Origin: Bacteroides faecalis
GTDB lineage: Bacteria > Bacteroidota > Bacteroidia > Bacteroidales > Bacteroidaceae
Assembly: GCF_003865075.1 (NCBI RefSeq)
Contig: NZ_BHWB01000016.1
Location: forward strand, 1 to 64,000
DNA length: 64,000 nt
Direction of reading: 5' to 3'
Shown here piece after piece: positions 1-8,581 of this stretch. Both the position numbers and the translations under genes were made by a program. The notes beneath the pieces are model-generated. The model searched no databases, was not told the DNA's origin, and worked only from the letters and a program-made list of their open reading frames with translations. The first letter of the stretch is position 1, and each line of letters begins with the position of its first letter.

Positions 1-168
1 AAATTGATTGTACGGGAAGGTACGAAGAATAGTAATCTTTATTTAATAAAGAAAGGATCTGGCGAGGATATTATCATAACGACGGAGTAGACACAACAAT
101 ATGGTTTGCCCTCTGAAGGAGAAGCACTTTCTCCGTTTGGGGATACGTAGATAATGCCTATTCATTAA
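1..168 (+). pseudogene. Fragment of an unidentified gene with in-frame stops
   Basis: Frame 1 reads from the window edge as normal-looking protein (KLIVREGTKNSNLYLIKKG and on), meets TAG at 88-90, continues with QQYGLPSEGEALSPFG, meets a second TAG at 148-150 and ends at TAA 166-168. Protein-like sequence continuing across TAG codons suggests TGG (Trp) codons that mutated, so this is probably the 3' end of a dead gene. I do not recognise the family. It adjoins another clear pseudogene. Confidence 0.4.
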
Positions 169-759
169 TCAAATATTGAAGCTATGTGTGACAGTACAAG
201 CTTATTGCGTTTTTGCGCTCATCGCTGAATAATTTGTTTTCTTCTCTTCCATCGAGCTGGCAAACTTGGGACCTTAATTTGATTGAACCCAATTTCTCTG
301 GACAAGAAAAACTGGCTGATCAGTGCAGGAGAGTCCACGAGCAAAAGAACGTTATATCTCACACTGATAAAGAAACTCCGGAATTATTGCAATATGTACC
401 TTTAAAATATAGTTGCATCTTACTATGGATAACTCCTCAATCACTAAGCAGGATACGGGCATCTTTGTAAACAGCTTTTTCCCACTATAGGCACACCTAA
501 ATTAGATCTAAATAATCACTTCTTAAATTGAATACGACTATGAGTAAATTTCCCATTCCCTTCACCAATTTCAGATTATTTAAAATCAGTCTGACTACTG
601 TTAATATTTTCCATCTTACATTCAAGGAGCAAATAAGAAAATCAAAAGTAATCCTGGGAATCTCTTCACCAGTCCCCTCCACTCATACTATAGATTATAG
701 TTACAAAGGACAAAATATACTGAAAGGCCCTACGTAAAAGCAAAAGTAAACACAACAAG
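169..759. other. Degenerate DNA without a supported gene
   Basis: Only short ORFs on both strands, none resembling a complete protein. The reading around 265-400 has protein-like stretches, but I cannot tie it to a family. Its position between two decayed genes suggests it is also eroded coding DNA. Confidence 0.4.
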
Positions 760-2666
760 ATCAGAAGCTGTGATTTTCAAAACCATAGAAATCCAGTAAG
801 AGAAAATTAGGCGATAAGGTGGAAAAGGAAGAAATCCACAATCATCTACAGCTGACGGTCCTTTATCCAATATCAAGATAGAACAATTACTATTTCTACC
901 CAGACATGAATATTTTCTTACGGAAGCCAGGCCTCCGCTCTGCACACGAAAGATAGCAATAATTATATAGCTCCTCCCGTATATACCTCGGAGAAAAACT
1001 CTTTTTTACCACAGGACTCCACCAATAGAGTATTGTCGTGGCCATATGACAATGACGCTTTCGTAAGTTACTTATCCACTCCATTAAAAGAGGAAGGTAT
1101 TCTCCTTTGAAGCAACCGCGATATTCAATGGAATCAGCAGAAATGGATTAGTGATCGGTATTCGTAGAACATGATACTTGGAAAACAGGTATCCGTTATC
1201 AAAGGAGAAAATAACCGATACATTACATCATCTTGAATGTTTTGGAGGGGTGACTCATGAACTAAACCCGTGATATTAGCGATCGACCGGACCGTCCTTC
1301 TAAAGAACATGGAAGTGTTCGGGGAACAAGACTGAAATCACCCAAAATATTTGTAGGCTATTTCAATGACTGGCGAAAAGGAATGGAAGAATTCGGAGAA
1401 ATGAATGCAACAATTACTCCTCCCCGTCAATGGAATTCGGGAACTCCTTTCGGATGGAACAGTTGGGCCGCCATGGCTACAAAGGTAAATTACCAGGGAG
1501 CTGTTGATGTTGCCGATTTCATCAAACAAGAGTTACAACCCAATAGTTTTGAGAATGACAATACCGTTTATATCGGACTGGATTCTTTCTGGGATAATTT
1601 CAATGAAGAACAATTAATAGCTTTTGCCCGACATTGCAAAGAGAATGGTCAGAAAGCCGGGATCTATTGGTGTCCTTTTTCCGACTGGTTTGGTAATGCG
1701 GATGGTTTCGTAGAAGGAACCGACCAACAATGGAAATACAAAGACATCTACCTGTATGCAAATGGAAAGCCTCGTAAAATAGAATCATTGGCAGTAGATC
1801 CTACCCATCCGGGAACGAAGTTACGGATGAAGCATTACATAGAGAAATTTAAAAGATGGGGATATACCTATATAAAACTAGATTTTATCAATAATGGAAC
1901 TTTAGAAGCCGATTCATTCTATAATCCCGATGTTACTACGGGTACGCAAGCATACAATGAAGGGATGAAATACTTATCTGAATTATGTGGAAATGATATG
2001 TTCATGGCTCTATCCATTGCTCCAGTTTTCCCCGCTCAATACGGAAATTCCCGTAGAATCAGTTGCGACACTTGGGGAGCGATGAGCGAGCAAGGTTGGG
2101 GAACTACAAACTACATGCTCAATAGCCTGTCTTTCGGCTGGTGGCTTGATCGTGTATACACGTTTAACGATGCAGATCATATTCTATTATACAAACCGGA
2201 AGAAGCCGAGAATTATAAAGAAGGAGCCAATCGTGCAAGAATTACTTCTGCCGTCATCACCGGAATATACATGTTAGGAGATAATTTCAGTTCCAAAGGC
2301 TTAATACCAGGAAATGAAGAAGCCCGAAGAAAAGCAGAATCCTTGGTCACTAACAAAGAGATTAACGAGATTGTCCGATTGGGAAAATCCTTTTATCCAG
2401 TAGAAGGATATATGGCACAAAGTCCGGAAAAAGCTGAAAGCATGTATATGATGCAAACCGACAATTATACTTATATCGCCATTTTCAATTTCGACATAAC
2501 CACTGCAAAGGAAGGTTGTTTGGACATGAGAAGAATCGGATACTCCCCAAATAAACACATTGAAGGAAAAGAATTATGGACCTCTGCTCCTGTTATTTCT
2601 AATCATAAAGGTCTTCAGTATTCTGTTCCGCCACAGGATGTGAGAGTTTATCAAATCAAAAAATAA
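760..2666 (+). pseudogene. Alpha-galactosidase-like glycoside hydrolase, N-terminus frameshifted
   Basis: The readable part is an open frame from ATG 1383 to 2666 (427 codons). It holds a clan GH-D-like TIM barrel: FGWNSWAAM near its start, then YTYIKLDF, whose Asp is the expected nucleophile, then SCDTWGAM and a C-terminal beta domain. The ATG at 1383 is not a real start, because coding similarity runs on upstream. The same frame continues back through GYFNDWRKG to a TAA at 1263. FGGVTHEL is read in another frame just before that, and the motifs APPVYTSEKN and WPYDNDAFVSY near 980-1070 need further frame changes. Several indels therefore broke the N-terminal beta-sandwich half. Such enzymes normally have about 650-700 residues and a signal peptide; neither is present intact. 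A surviving barrel without its N-terminal domain is probably inactive. Calling it alpha-galactosidase rather than another GH-D activity is inference. Confidence 0.75.
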
Positions 2667-2696
2667 AATACTTTTTTTGAGAGCTCATTTTAATTA

Positions 2697-2739
2697 GTAG
2701 TAATTCTGGGCATGCCTGAAGGCTGTCCGGAATTACTAC
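2697..2739. terminator. Hairpin between convergent genes
   Basis: Arms 2697-2709 (GTAGTAATTCTGG) and 2727-2739 (CCGGAATTACTAC) pair over 13 bases with one G-T. The hairpin lies after the alpha-galactosidase pseudogene and before the minus-strand RiPP genes end, so it could stop transcription from both sides. There is no strong T run. Confidence 0.45.
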
Positions 2740-2816
2740 CATAAGATCATTGTAACTGTCCCAACTGTCCTTCACCCTGACCTTAAGCAAGAGTTCGCTA
2801 CGGTTCAATCCACCTG

Positions 2817-2969
2817 TTATTCAGCAATAGCTACCTGCTTGTTTAAAATATTATATTCAGGACGAGCAGTAATATCAGAGAGTGTAGCTTTTGTTCCTTT
2901 TTTTATCTCCGGAAATTCAAATGACAGCATAATGACTGAAAAGAGCACCCGATTGTCTTCCATACTCAT
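2817..2969 (-). pseudogene. 50-codon ORF after pseudo-rSAM, possible TolC-like remnant
   Basis: This ORF begins with ATG about 10 bases after the pseudo-rSAM stop and reads MSMEDNRVLF at its start and TARPEYNILNKQVAIAE at its end. The tail resembles the helical repeat of TolC-type outer-membrane factors, where RPEY..L..QV is common, but it is far too short for that family and has no signal peptide. It could be the relic of the outer-membrane channel expected to go with the exporter remnants at 11654-12569, or an unrelated small gene. The assignment is inference. Confidence 0.3.
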
Positions 2970-2979
2970 ACAACAAATA

Positions 2980-4191
2980 TTATTTTTTAATCTTTGTACA
3001 AAGATTCGGTTTACCAATCACCCGTTCATAATTAGAAGGCGATGGACACAACCACTGATAGACACACTCTTGGCAGGGTTCTTCATTGCGAATATGTAAC
3101 CATGCGTTCCCTTCTGTCAATTCCCGATACACTAGATCATGAGGGGAATCGTCAATCATACCTATCGATTTATCGTTCAGATTAGCATACACCTTACCAT
3201 CCGGTTCTATATACAGCTTACCAAAGTCAGCAATATTGAGTGTCTGACGTATAAAGATGTCCCGCTTTGACAAAGCGATTTCTGCCAATTCCTCCACATC
3301 CATATATAGATTCTCCTCAAAAAATGAGCGATTGTCGCCTTTGAATGCGGGAATTAACTCTGCATGCTCCAGACCATAAGTCTCCACGATCTCTGTTGCA
3401 TTTTCGTATGTCTGTATGGAAGTGACAATCAAGGTAAACTGTAAGCCAGTACTCCATTCACTCGCATCAAGCAGCGTTTTTAAGGCTACATAATCCTTCA
3501 CCAGTATTCGGATTGCCTGCCTATCTGCCCATTCTTTCACTTGTGGTAAGGCATACAACACATCTTCAACAGTGACATAAAGCATTACCGGACAGATCGT
3601 CTGTAACGCCTCCACCTCTTCTGACAACTGAGGAATAGAGAACAGATTGCCCACCAACGAGATTTCCGAAAGATACGGCGACTGCCGGGCATTCTGAGCA
3701 AATTGCACGATCCGCATCCAGTCTGCAACAGTTTCAGTTGTCGACGGATATACTAATTGCCTATGCAGCCATTCGTCTCCGAACGGACTCCCATTCAGAT
3801 AAAACACCATGTTGTGTAAGTTCTTTATCACACTCCCATCAGTGCCTTGCCGATGTAACCACTCATAATACTGCACTCCGTCTTGCAATTTCAGTACAGG
3901 TTTCAGTGACACAGGGCGATTGTTAACACCATCATTCTCCACCAGTTTACCGCATTCCTTGTCTACCACTTGTCGAATCCACTCGTTCACCTCCGGTTGT
4001 CGCAACGTCTCTTCCGTTAACTCCACCCGATACAGGTTGTCGATATCATTTACCCACTCCGCCAATAACCGCAATGCTCCCACATTCTTAAAAGAGACTT
4101 GTGCGTGACTGACTGCATGATACAGCAGTCCTTCCTCTCCTTTCAACCACATAAAGGTATTCGGAGACAAAACCAACCAATATTTCTTCAT
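2980..4191 (-). CDS. Pseudo-rSAM protein, GG-Bacteroidales RiPP system
   Basis: This 403-residue protein is a companion of radical SAM peptide maturases in Bacteroidales. It resembles a radical SAM barrel that has lost the N-terminal CxxxCxxC cluster motif: the N-terminal half has no such motif (MKKYWLVLSPNTFMWLKGEE start). A C-terminal SPASM-like stretch with Cys residues remains (EPCQECVYQWLCPSPSNYE, then PNLC). It starts 5 bases after the stop of the maturase gene, so the two are translationally linked. The family role is presumed to be substrate binding or assisting maturation; no reaction is known to me. The frame is intact although its partner gene is broken. It would act in the cytoplasm. 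Confidence 0.8.
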   Translation of the reverse strand: MKKYWLVLSPNTFMWLKGEEGLLYHAVSHAQVSFKNVGALRLLAEWVNDIDNLYRVELTEETLRQPEVNEWIRQVVDKECGKLVENDGVNNRPVSLKPVLKLQDGVQYYEWLHRQGTDGSVIKNLHNMVFYLNGSPFGDEWLHRQLVYPSTTETVADWMRIVQFAQNARQSPYLSEISLVGNLFSIPQLSEEVEALQTICPVMLYVTVEDVLYALPQVKEWADRQAIRILVKDYVALKTLLDASEWSTGLQFTLIVTSIQTYENATEIVETYGLEHAELIPAFKGDNRSFFEENLYMDVEELAEIALSKRDIFIRQTLNIADFGKLYIEPDGKVYANLNDKSIGMIDDSPHDLVYRELTEGNAWLHIRNEEPCQECVYQWLCPSPSNYERVIGKPNLCTKIKK

Positions 4192-4196
4192 TGTAT

Positions 4197-5406
4197 TTAT
4201 CCTCTTACAGATACTTCTTTTAATATTCTTCTATAAAGTTCCGGATGCTGATCTAAATAGGCTAAGCTACGTGCATCCGCTTGCTCTATCTGTCTATCCG
4301 AACAATAACTGCGACATTGGCTTGTCGCCTCGTGTATGTCATCTATCTGGTAAACACATTGAACACAAGCCTTACGGTGACCACAACTTTTACACTGACG
4401 CATATACCGAGACACATAATCGTTATGCTGTTGTGCAGCCTTTTCTAAATCCAGTTCCACATCACTATCGGTTACCTGCCCTAAAGCAAATTCATGATTA
4501 ATACGTTCACACTGCAAAATCTTACCTTTCACCGTTACAAACATTTTTTTGGAGAAAGGTGTACAAGTTCCAGATGTGATTTCGCCTGACTGATTAATTG
4601 GAAAAAGTAATTCATTATATGAAATGAACACATTATCTGACCTTTGATAAATATAATCCAGTAATTGTCTCGTTTCCGGATTCCGAATAAATAGTTCATT
4701 TTTAAAAGCTTCACAGTTGGATGCCTCTTGAATACTTTCTGCATAATTCCGATAAGTCTGAAAGAAGTTTTCTAATTTATCTTTACGAATCCCTGATCCA
4801 TTCAAGGGAGAAATGATAGGTTCCTTTCCAAATGTACCTTTTATGAAACTATAAATTAAACATCACATATTCCTTAAAATACTCAGGATATCTCTCTCGC
4901 AAAAGACAGACATTAGAATACACACGATCAAATGAATTATATCCAGCTGCATCTACCCGATACCCTTGTCCCTCTTTATTTCCGTCTAAGCTAATCAAAA
5001 GATTGAATTTTTTCTCTACTAAAAAATCCATATATTTATCTAACAATATTGCATTAGTCGTCATATTATAACGAAATACTTTACCCACAGGTTTTAAACT
5101 TTCAATATACGCAATCACCTCCTGAATAAAAGAAACATTGAGCAAAGGCTCTCCGCCATAAAAACCGACTATAATAGGCTGAGCTATATTTTCACATTGG
5201 TTTTTACTCCACAATGAATAAAGATAATCTATAATCAATTTAGCCCTTTGAAAAGGAAACTTCAGATTCTCACGTTCATCATACCCTTCATACAAATCTG
5301 CATAACCACAATATTTGCAACGAAGATTACACATATCTGTTACCTCAAAAACCAACTGAAATAAATTATTCAAGTTGTACCTGATATTATCTGCTGAAAC
5401 TCTCAT
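4197..5406 (-). pseudogene. Radical SAM peptide maturase, frame broken in the middle
   Basis: The N-terminal piece (5406 down to TAG 4849-4851) starts MRVSADNIRY and has the cluster motif CNLRCKYC and then GFYGGEPLLN, as in radical SAM enzymes with SPASM domains. The C-terminal piece (to 4197) has the SPASM cysteines (GTCTPFSKK, LQCERINHE, CKSCGHRKACVQC). The second frame reads IYSFIKGTFGKEPIISPLN upstream of its first ATG at 4805, so both pieces once formed one enzyme of about 400 residues. Where they meet (about 4849-4862) a stretch expected in the family after EYVMFN is missing and the frame is lost, consistent with a small out-of-frame deletion. ATG 5406, 17 bases after the propeller stop, is preferred over the TTG at 5442 that overlaps the propeller. 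Without the auxiliary-cluster domain fused to the barrel, activity is unlikely. Confidence 0.8.
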
Positions 5407-5422
5407 ATATATAAATTTAAAA

Positions 5423-6691
5423 TTATTGTTTAAACTTAGCAATCATCATCACCGAGTTCGCTTCTTCATCCAAATTTTCTGCAATCTTTTTCAGCTCCCC
5501 TTTCAAAGTACCTTGTTCAAGAAGCCATTTCAAATAACCGGCAGTAAAAAGACTCACAAACATATTATCCGGTATCTCTGAAACATCATATGAATCAATT
5601 TTTAATTTTGATGTTTTATCAGATATATATAGCGTTGCCTCACATATTTCTTGTGTTTCCCTGTCACAAAATAAGAAATGATTAGGATGCTCGACCAAGG
5701 TTTTGCGAGCATAATCCACCTCCTTCTTTTGAACTTCCAACAACAGATAACGGTCACTGTAAAATATAACCGAATGTAAATCCACCAGATTTTCCTCCAT
5801 ATCTCTATTCTTGAAAACCGTCACCGGAGTTAGTACATCATTCACAAAATGATATACCGTATCCAACGAAGGGTCCGCAATAATAAAACCATCTTTTGTC
5901 TTTAACATAGGATTCATATAAAGTGAGGTTAACATACTCTCACCTGTTTTCTCATCACGAAACTTTACATCATCAGAAATACGCTTTTTTATCGTAATAG
6001 GAACCGGACTCATAGCTCCAGTCTGTTTATCAATAAAATAATAGGGATTTTCTTCAACGACATCGCTTTTCCCATCAAAATTCCCATGCCATGACCATTT
6101 ACTATATCCAATCAAATTCTTATCATCATAAACATACAAATGCCTAAGCCACACCTGTTTTGACAATTTTATTCTTCGTTTAAAATTTCCAGAAAAATCA
6201 TATACCAATATGCGAGAAAAAAAGAATCTATCATAAACATACAACTCCTGTTGAGTATAATCAACAATGAATAAACTTAATCTATTATATTCTTCTCCAC
6301 TTTGACCGCAACAACGCTTAAAACCGCCCAAGTAACTTCCTTTTTTATTGAAGAAAAAGAGTTTTGATTGGAAATAATCACCCGTAATTATTGTATCAGT
6401 GGACAGACTCATTTCAAAGCTAGGATGAATCACTGAACTGTCATTGGTTTCCAACGGAATATAAGTAATTTCCGCTATATCATTCAATACAATATCTTTC
6501 TTAGGATATTCCTTCTTGACATCTATCTCTATCAACCCATTGGATAATGCATGAGTAGAAGAACCAGTGCATGAGAATAATAGCATCAAAAAAATAATTC
6601 CTAATATACTTATATTTATTGATCTATACATATTTTTTTTCGTCATCTCAGCTTGGCTGAAATTTTGCAACAAAATTTTACTTAACTTCAT
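5423..6691 (-). CDS. Six-bladed beta-propeller protein carrying a RiPP leader at its N-terminus (copy A)
   Basis: The first 19 residues, MKLSKILLQNFSQAEMTKK, match the leader of the precursor peptide at 8256-8501. After one Asn comes MYRSINISILG, the exact start of the complete propeller copy B. The rest is the same 6-bladed beta-propeller lipoprotein: hydrophobic segment, LLFSCTG lipobox, then an NHL/propeller-like body with strongly repeated Tyr/Asp strands. Only scattered changes separate it from copy B, concentrated in the N-terminal half. ATG 6691 is used; the upstream TTG adds two residues. The lipoprotein signal now begins about 20 residues inside the protein, so translocation may fail. 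An internal start at the original ATG (6631) would restore the native protein. It is a deletion chimera by sequence; whether it is made is unknown. Confidence 0.8.
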   Translation of the reverse strand: MKLSKILLQNFSQAEMTKKNMYRSINISILGIIFLMLLFSCTGSSTHALSNGLIEIDVKKEYPKKDIVLNDIAEITYIPLETNDSSVIHPSFEMSLSTDTIITGDYFQSKLFFFNKKGSYLGGFKRCCGQSGEEYNRLSLFIVDYTQQELYVYDRFFFSRILVYDFSGNFKRRIKLSKQVWLRHLYVYDDKNLIGYSKWSWHGNFDGKSDVVEENPYYFIDKQTGAMSPVPITIKKRISDDVKFRDEKTGESMLTSLYMNPMLKTKDGFIIADPSLDTVYHFVNDVLTPVTVFKNRDMEENLVDLHSVIFYSDRYLLLEVQKKEVDYARKTLVEHPNHFLFCDRETQEICEATLYISDKTSKLKIDSYDVSEIPDNMFVSLFTAGYLKWLLEQGTLKGELKKIAENLDEEANSVMMIAKFKQ

Positions 6692-6751
6692 AAACAATAA
6701 AATTTAAATTAATAATTTAGATTAATCGCACAGCTTATCCGTTCGATATTA

Positions 6752-6922
6752 TTATAAAAGAAAATACAATAATGCTTCTAAAACAGCCAGCGACTCAACC
6801 TCATGCACATTGTCGATAATATATTCCTTCCTTAAAATATTCAAGGTACCTCTACTGTAAAAGACATATATTAAGATACACATGATCAACGAACTATGTC
6901 CATCACTGCTGAAAACTTTCAT
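6752..6922 (-). pseudogene. Relic of a second maturase joined to a glycosyltransferase tail
   Basis: The reading from ATG 6922 begins MKVFSSDGHSSL, like the maturase start MRVSADN, with the same upstream bases (TATATATAAATTTAAAATTATTG) as at 5406. Bases 6820-6890 align with 4865-4935, an internal maturase segment (LLRERYPEYFKEY against ILRKEY). The end reads NVHEVESLAVLEALL, matching NMHKVESLQAALEALL near the C-terminus of the glycosyltransferase. Most of a maturase, its downstream partner and nearly all of a glycosyltransferase are therefore deleted between these three pieces. This is a scar, not a gene. Confidence 0.75.
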
Positions 6923-6938
6923 ATATATAAATTTAAAA

Positions 6939-8141
6939 TTATTGTTTAAACTTAGCAATCATCATCACCGAGTTCGCTTCTTCATCCAAATTTTCTGCAA
7001 TCTTTTTCAGCTCCCCTTTCAAAGTACCTTGTTCAAGAAGCCATTTCAAATAACCGGCAGTAAAAAGACTCACAAACATATTATCCGGTATCTCTGAAAC
7101 ATCATATGAATCAATTTTTAATTTTGATGTTTTATCAGATATATATAGCGTTGCCTCACATATTTCTTGTGTTTCCCTGTCACAAAATAAGAAATGATTA
7201 GGATGCTCGACCAAGGTTTTGCGAGCATAATCCACCTCCTTCTTTTGAACTTCCAACAACAGATAACGGTCACTGTAAAATATAACCGAATGTAAATCCA
7301 CCAGATTTTCCTCCATATCTCTATTCTTGAAAACCGTCACCGGAGTTAGTACATCATTCACAAAATGATATACCGTATCCAACGAAGGGTCCGCAATAAT
7401 AAAACCATCTTTTGTCTTTAACATAGGATTCATATAAAGTGAGGTTAACATACTCTCACCTGTTTTCTCATCACGAAACTTTACATCATCAGAAATACGC
7501 TTTTTTATCGTAATAGGAACCGGACTCATAACTCCAGTCTGTTTATCAATAAAATAATAGGGATTTTCTTCGACGACATCGCTTTTCCCATCAAATTTTC
7601 CATGCCATGACCATTTACTGTACCCTATCAAGTTCTTATCATCATAAACATATAAATGTCTAAGCCACACTTGTTTTGGCAATTTTATTCTCCGTTTAAA
7701 ATTTCCTGAGAAATCATATAATATGTAAGAAAGAAAGAAATCATCATAAACATACAACTCCTGTTGAGTATAATCAACAGTGAATAGATTTAGACTATGA
7801 TATTCTGTTCCACTTTGCCCACAGCAACGTTTAAAACCTCCTAAATAATCTCCTTTCTTATTGAAGAAAAAGAGTTTTGATTGGAAATAATCACCCGTAA
7901 TTATTGTATCAGTGGACAGACTTATTTCAAAGCTAGGATGAATCACTGAACTGTCATTGGTTTCCAACGGAATATAAGTAATTTCCGCTATATCATTCAA
8001 TACAATATCTTTCTTAGGATATTCCTTTTTGACATCTATCTCTATCAACTCATTGGATAATGAATGAGTAGAAGGGCCAGTGCATGAGAGTAATAACAAG
8101 AGAATAATTCCTAATATACTTACGTTTATTGATCTATACAT
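6939..8141 (-). CDS. Six-bladed beta-propeller lipoprotein (copy B)
   Basis: 400 residues. A lipoprotein signal (MYRSINVSILGIILLLLLSC, Cys 20) predicts a membrane-anchored protein outside the cytoplasm. The body matches the Bacteroidales 6-bladed beta-propeller family often found in GG-type RiPP loci; its exact role there is not known. It lies between the precursor gene and the maturase relic and shares over 1.2 kb of near-identical DNA with copy A at 5423-6631, showing a recent tandem duplication. The two copies are identical through roughly their C-terminal half, while the N-terminal half has scattered substitutions and two single-codon length differences. Copy B has the normal N-terminus and is probably the functional one. 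Confidence 0.85.
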   Translation of the reverse strand: MYRSINVSILGIILLLLLSCTGPSTHSLSNELIEIDVKKEYPKKDIVLNDIAEITYIPLETNDSSVIHPSFEISLSTDTIITGDYFQSKLFFFNKKGDYLGGFKRCCGQSGTEYHSLNLFTVDYTQQELYVYDDFFLSYILYDFSGNFKRRIKLPKQVWLRHLYVYDDKNLIGYSKWSWHGKFDGKSDVVEENPYYFIDKQTGVMSPVPITIKKRISDDVKFRDEKTGESMLTSLYMNPMLKTKDGFIIADPSLDTVYHFVNDVLTPVTVFKNRDMEENLVDLHSVIFYSDRYLLLEVQKKEVDYARKTLVEHPNHFLFCDRETQEICEATLYISDKTSKLKIDSYDVSEIPDNMFVSLFTAGYLKWLLEQGTLKGELKKIAENLDEEANSVMMIAKFKQ

Positions 8142-8158
8142 ATTTACTTGCTTTTAGA

Positions 8159-8190
8159 CTATGGGGGTATGAATCTACATACCCCCATAG
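8159..8190 (-). promoter_or_regulatory. Strong GC-rich hairpin between precursor and propeller genes
   Basis: A perfect 13-base stem, CTATGGGGGTATG (8159-8171) with CATACCCCCATAG (8178-8190), closes a 6-base loop. It is the most GC-rich element in an AT-rich operon. No T run follows on the minus strand, so an mRNA-stabilising, processing or partial-termination role is more likely than simple termination. It would let the precursor be made in excess over downstream genes. Confidence 0.6.
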
Positions 8191-8255
8191 ACGAAATTAA
8201 ATCCTCCCTAAACATTTAACTACAAACATGCTACATTAGGGATAATTACCAACAA

Positions 8256-8501
8256 TTAATAAGAGTAACCTGTAGCCTTGTTACTTCGTCCTATCACACC
8301 TACTTCATCAAAATCCAGTCCAATCATATTGGTCCCTGTATAATCATAATAATTACTGCCTGAGACAACATAACCTGTGCACGCACAAGTACCTGCACAA
8401 GGACAAAGCTTGTCACTTCCTCCTCCACGAATCTGGCTCTGTTCTTTCTTCGTCATCTCAGCTTGGCTGAGATTTTGCAACGAAATCTTGTTTAATTTCA
8501 T
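8256..8501 (-). CDS. RiPP precursor peptide, GG-Bacteroidales family
   Basis: This 81-residue peptide has the typical leader MKLNKISLQNLSQAEMTKK followed by EQSQIRGG, a double-glycine cleavage site at residues 26-27 (GGG 26-28). The core of about 54 residues has four Cys in LCPCAGTCAC (33, 35, 39, 41), then a Gly/Ser/Tyr-rich tail. In this family a radical SAM enzyme modifies the core and a C39 peptidase-exporter cuts after GG; both are broken here. The gene is first after the glycosyltransferase and is followed by the hairpin at 8159-8190. ATG 8501 is the only good start. The core modification cannot be told from sequence. Confidence 0.85.
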   Translation of the reverse strand: MKLNKISLQNLSQAEMTKKEQSQIRGGGSDKLCPCAGTCACTGYVVSGSNYYDYTGTNMIGLDFDEVGVIGRSNKATGYSY

Positions 8502-8581
8502 AAATAATAAAATTTAAATTAATAATTAGAATTAACCGTACAACTCATCTGCACGGTATTATAAAAGAAAATATAATAACC

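Noticed and set aside
1383..2666. Complete 427-residue alpha-galactosidase
   Set aside because: Coding similarity continues upstream in other frames, so the ATG is internal and the protein is a fragment.
4849..5442. Stand-alone short radical SAM protein
   Set aside because: The SPASM half follows directly in another frame, so this is one broken gene.
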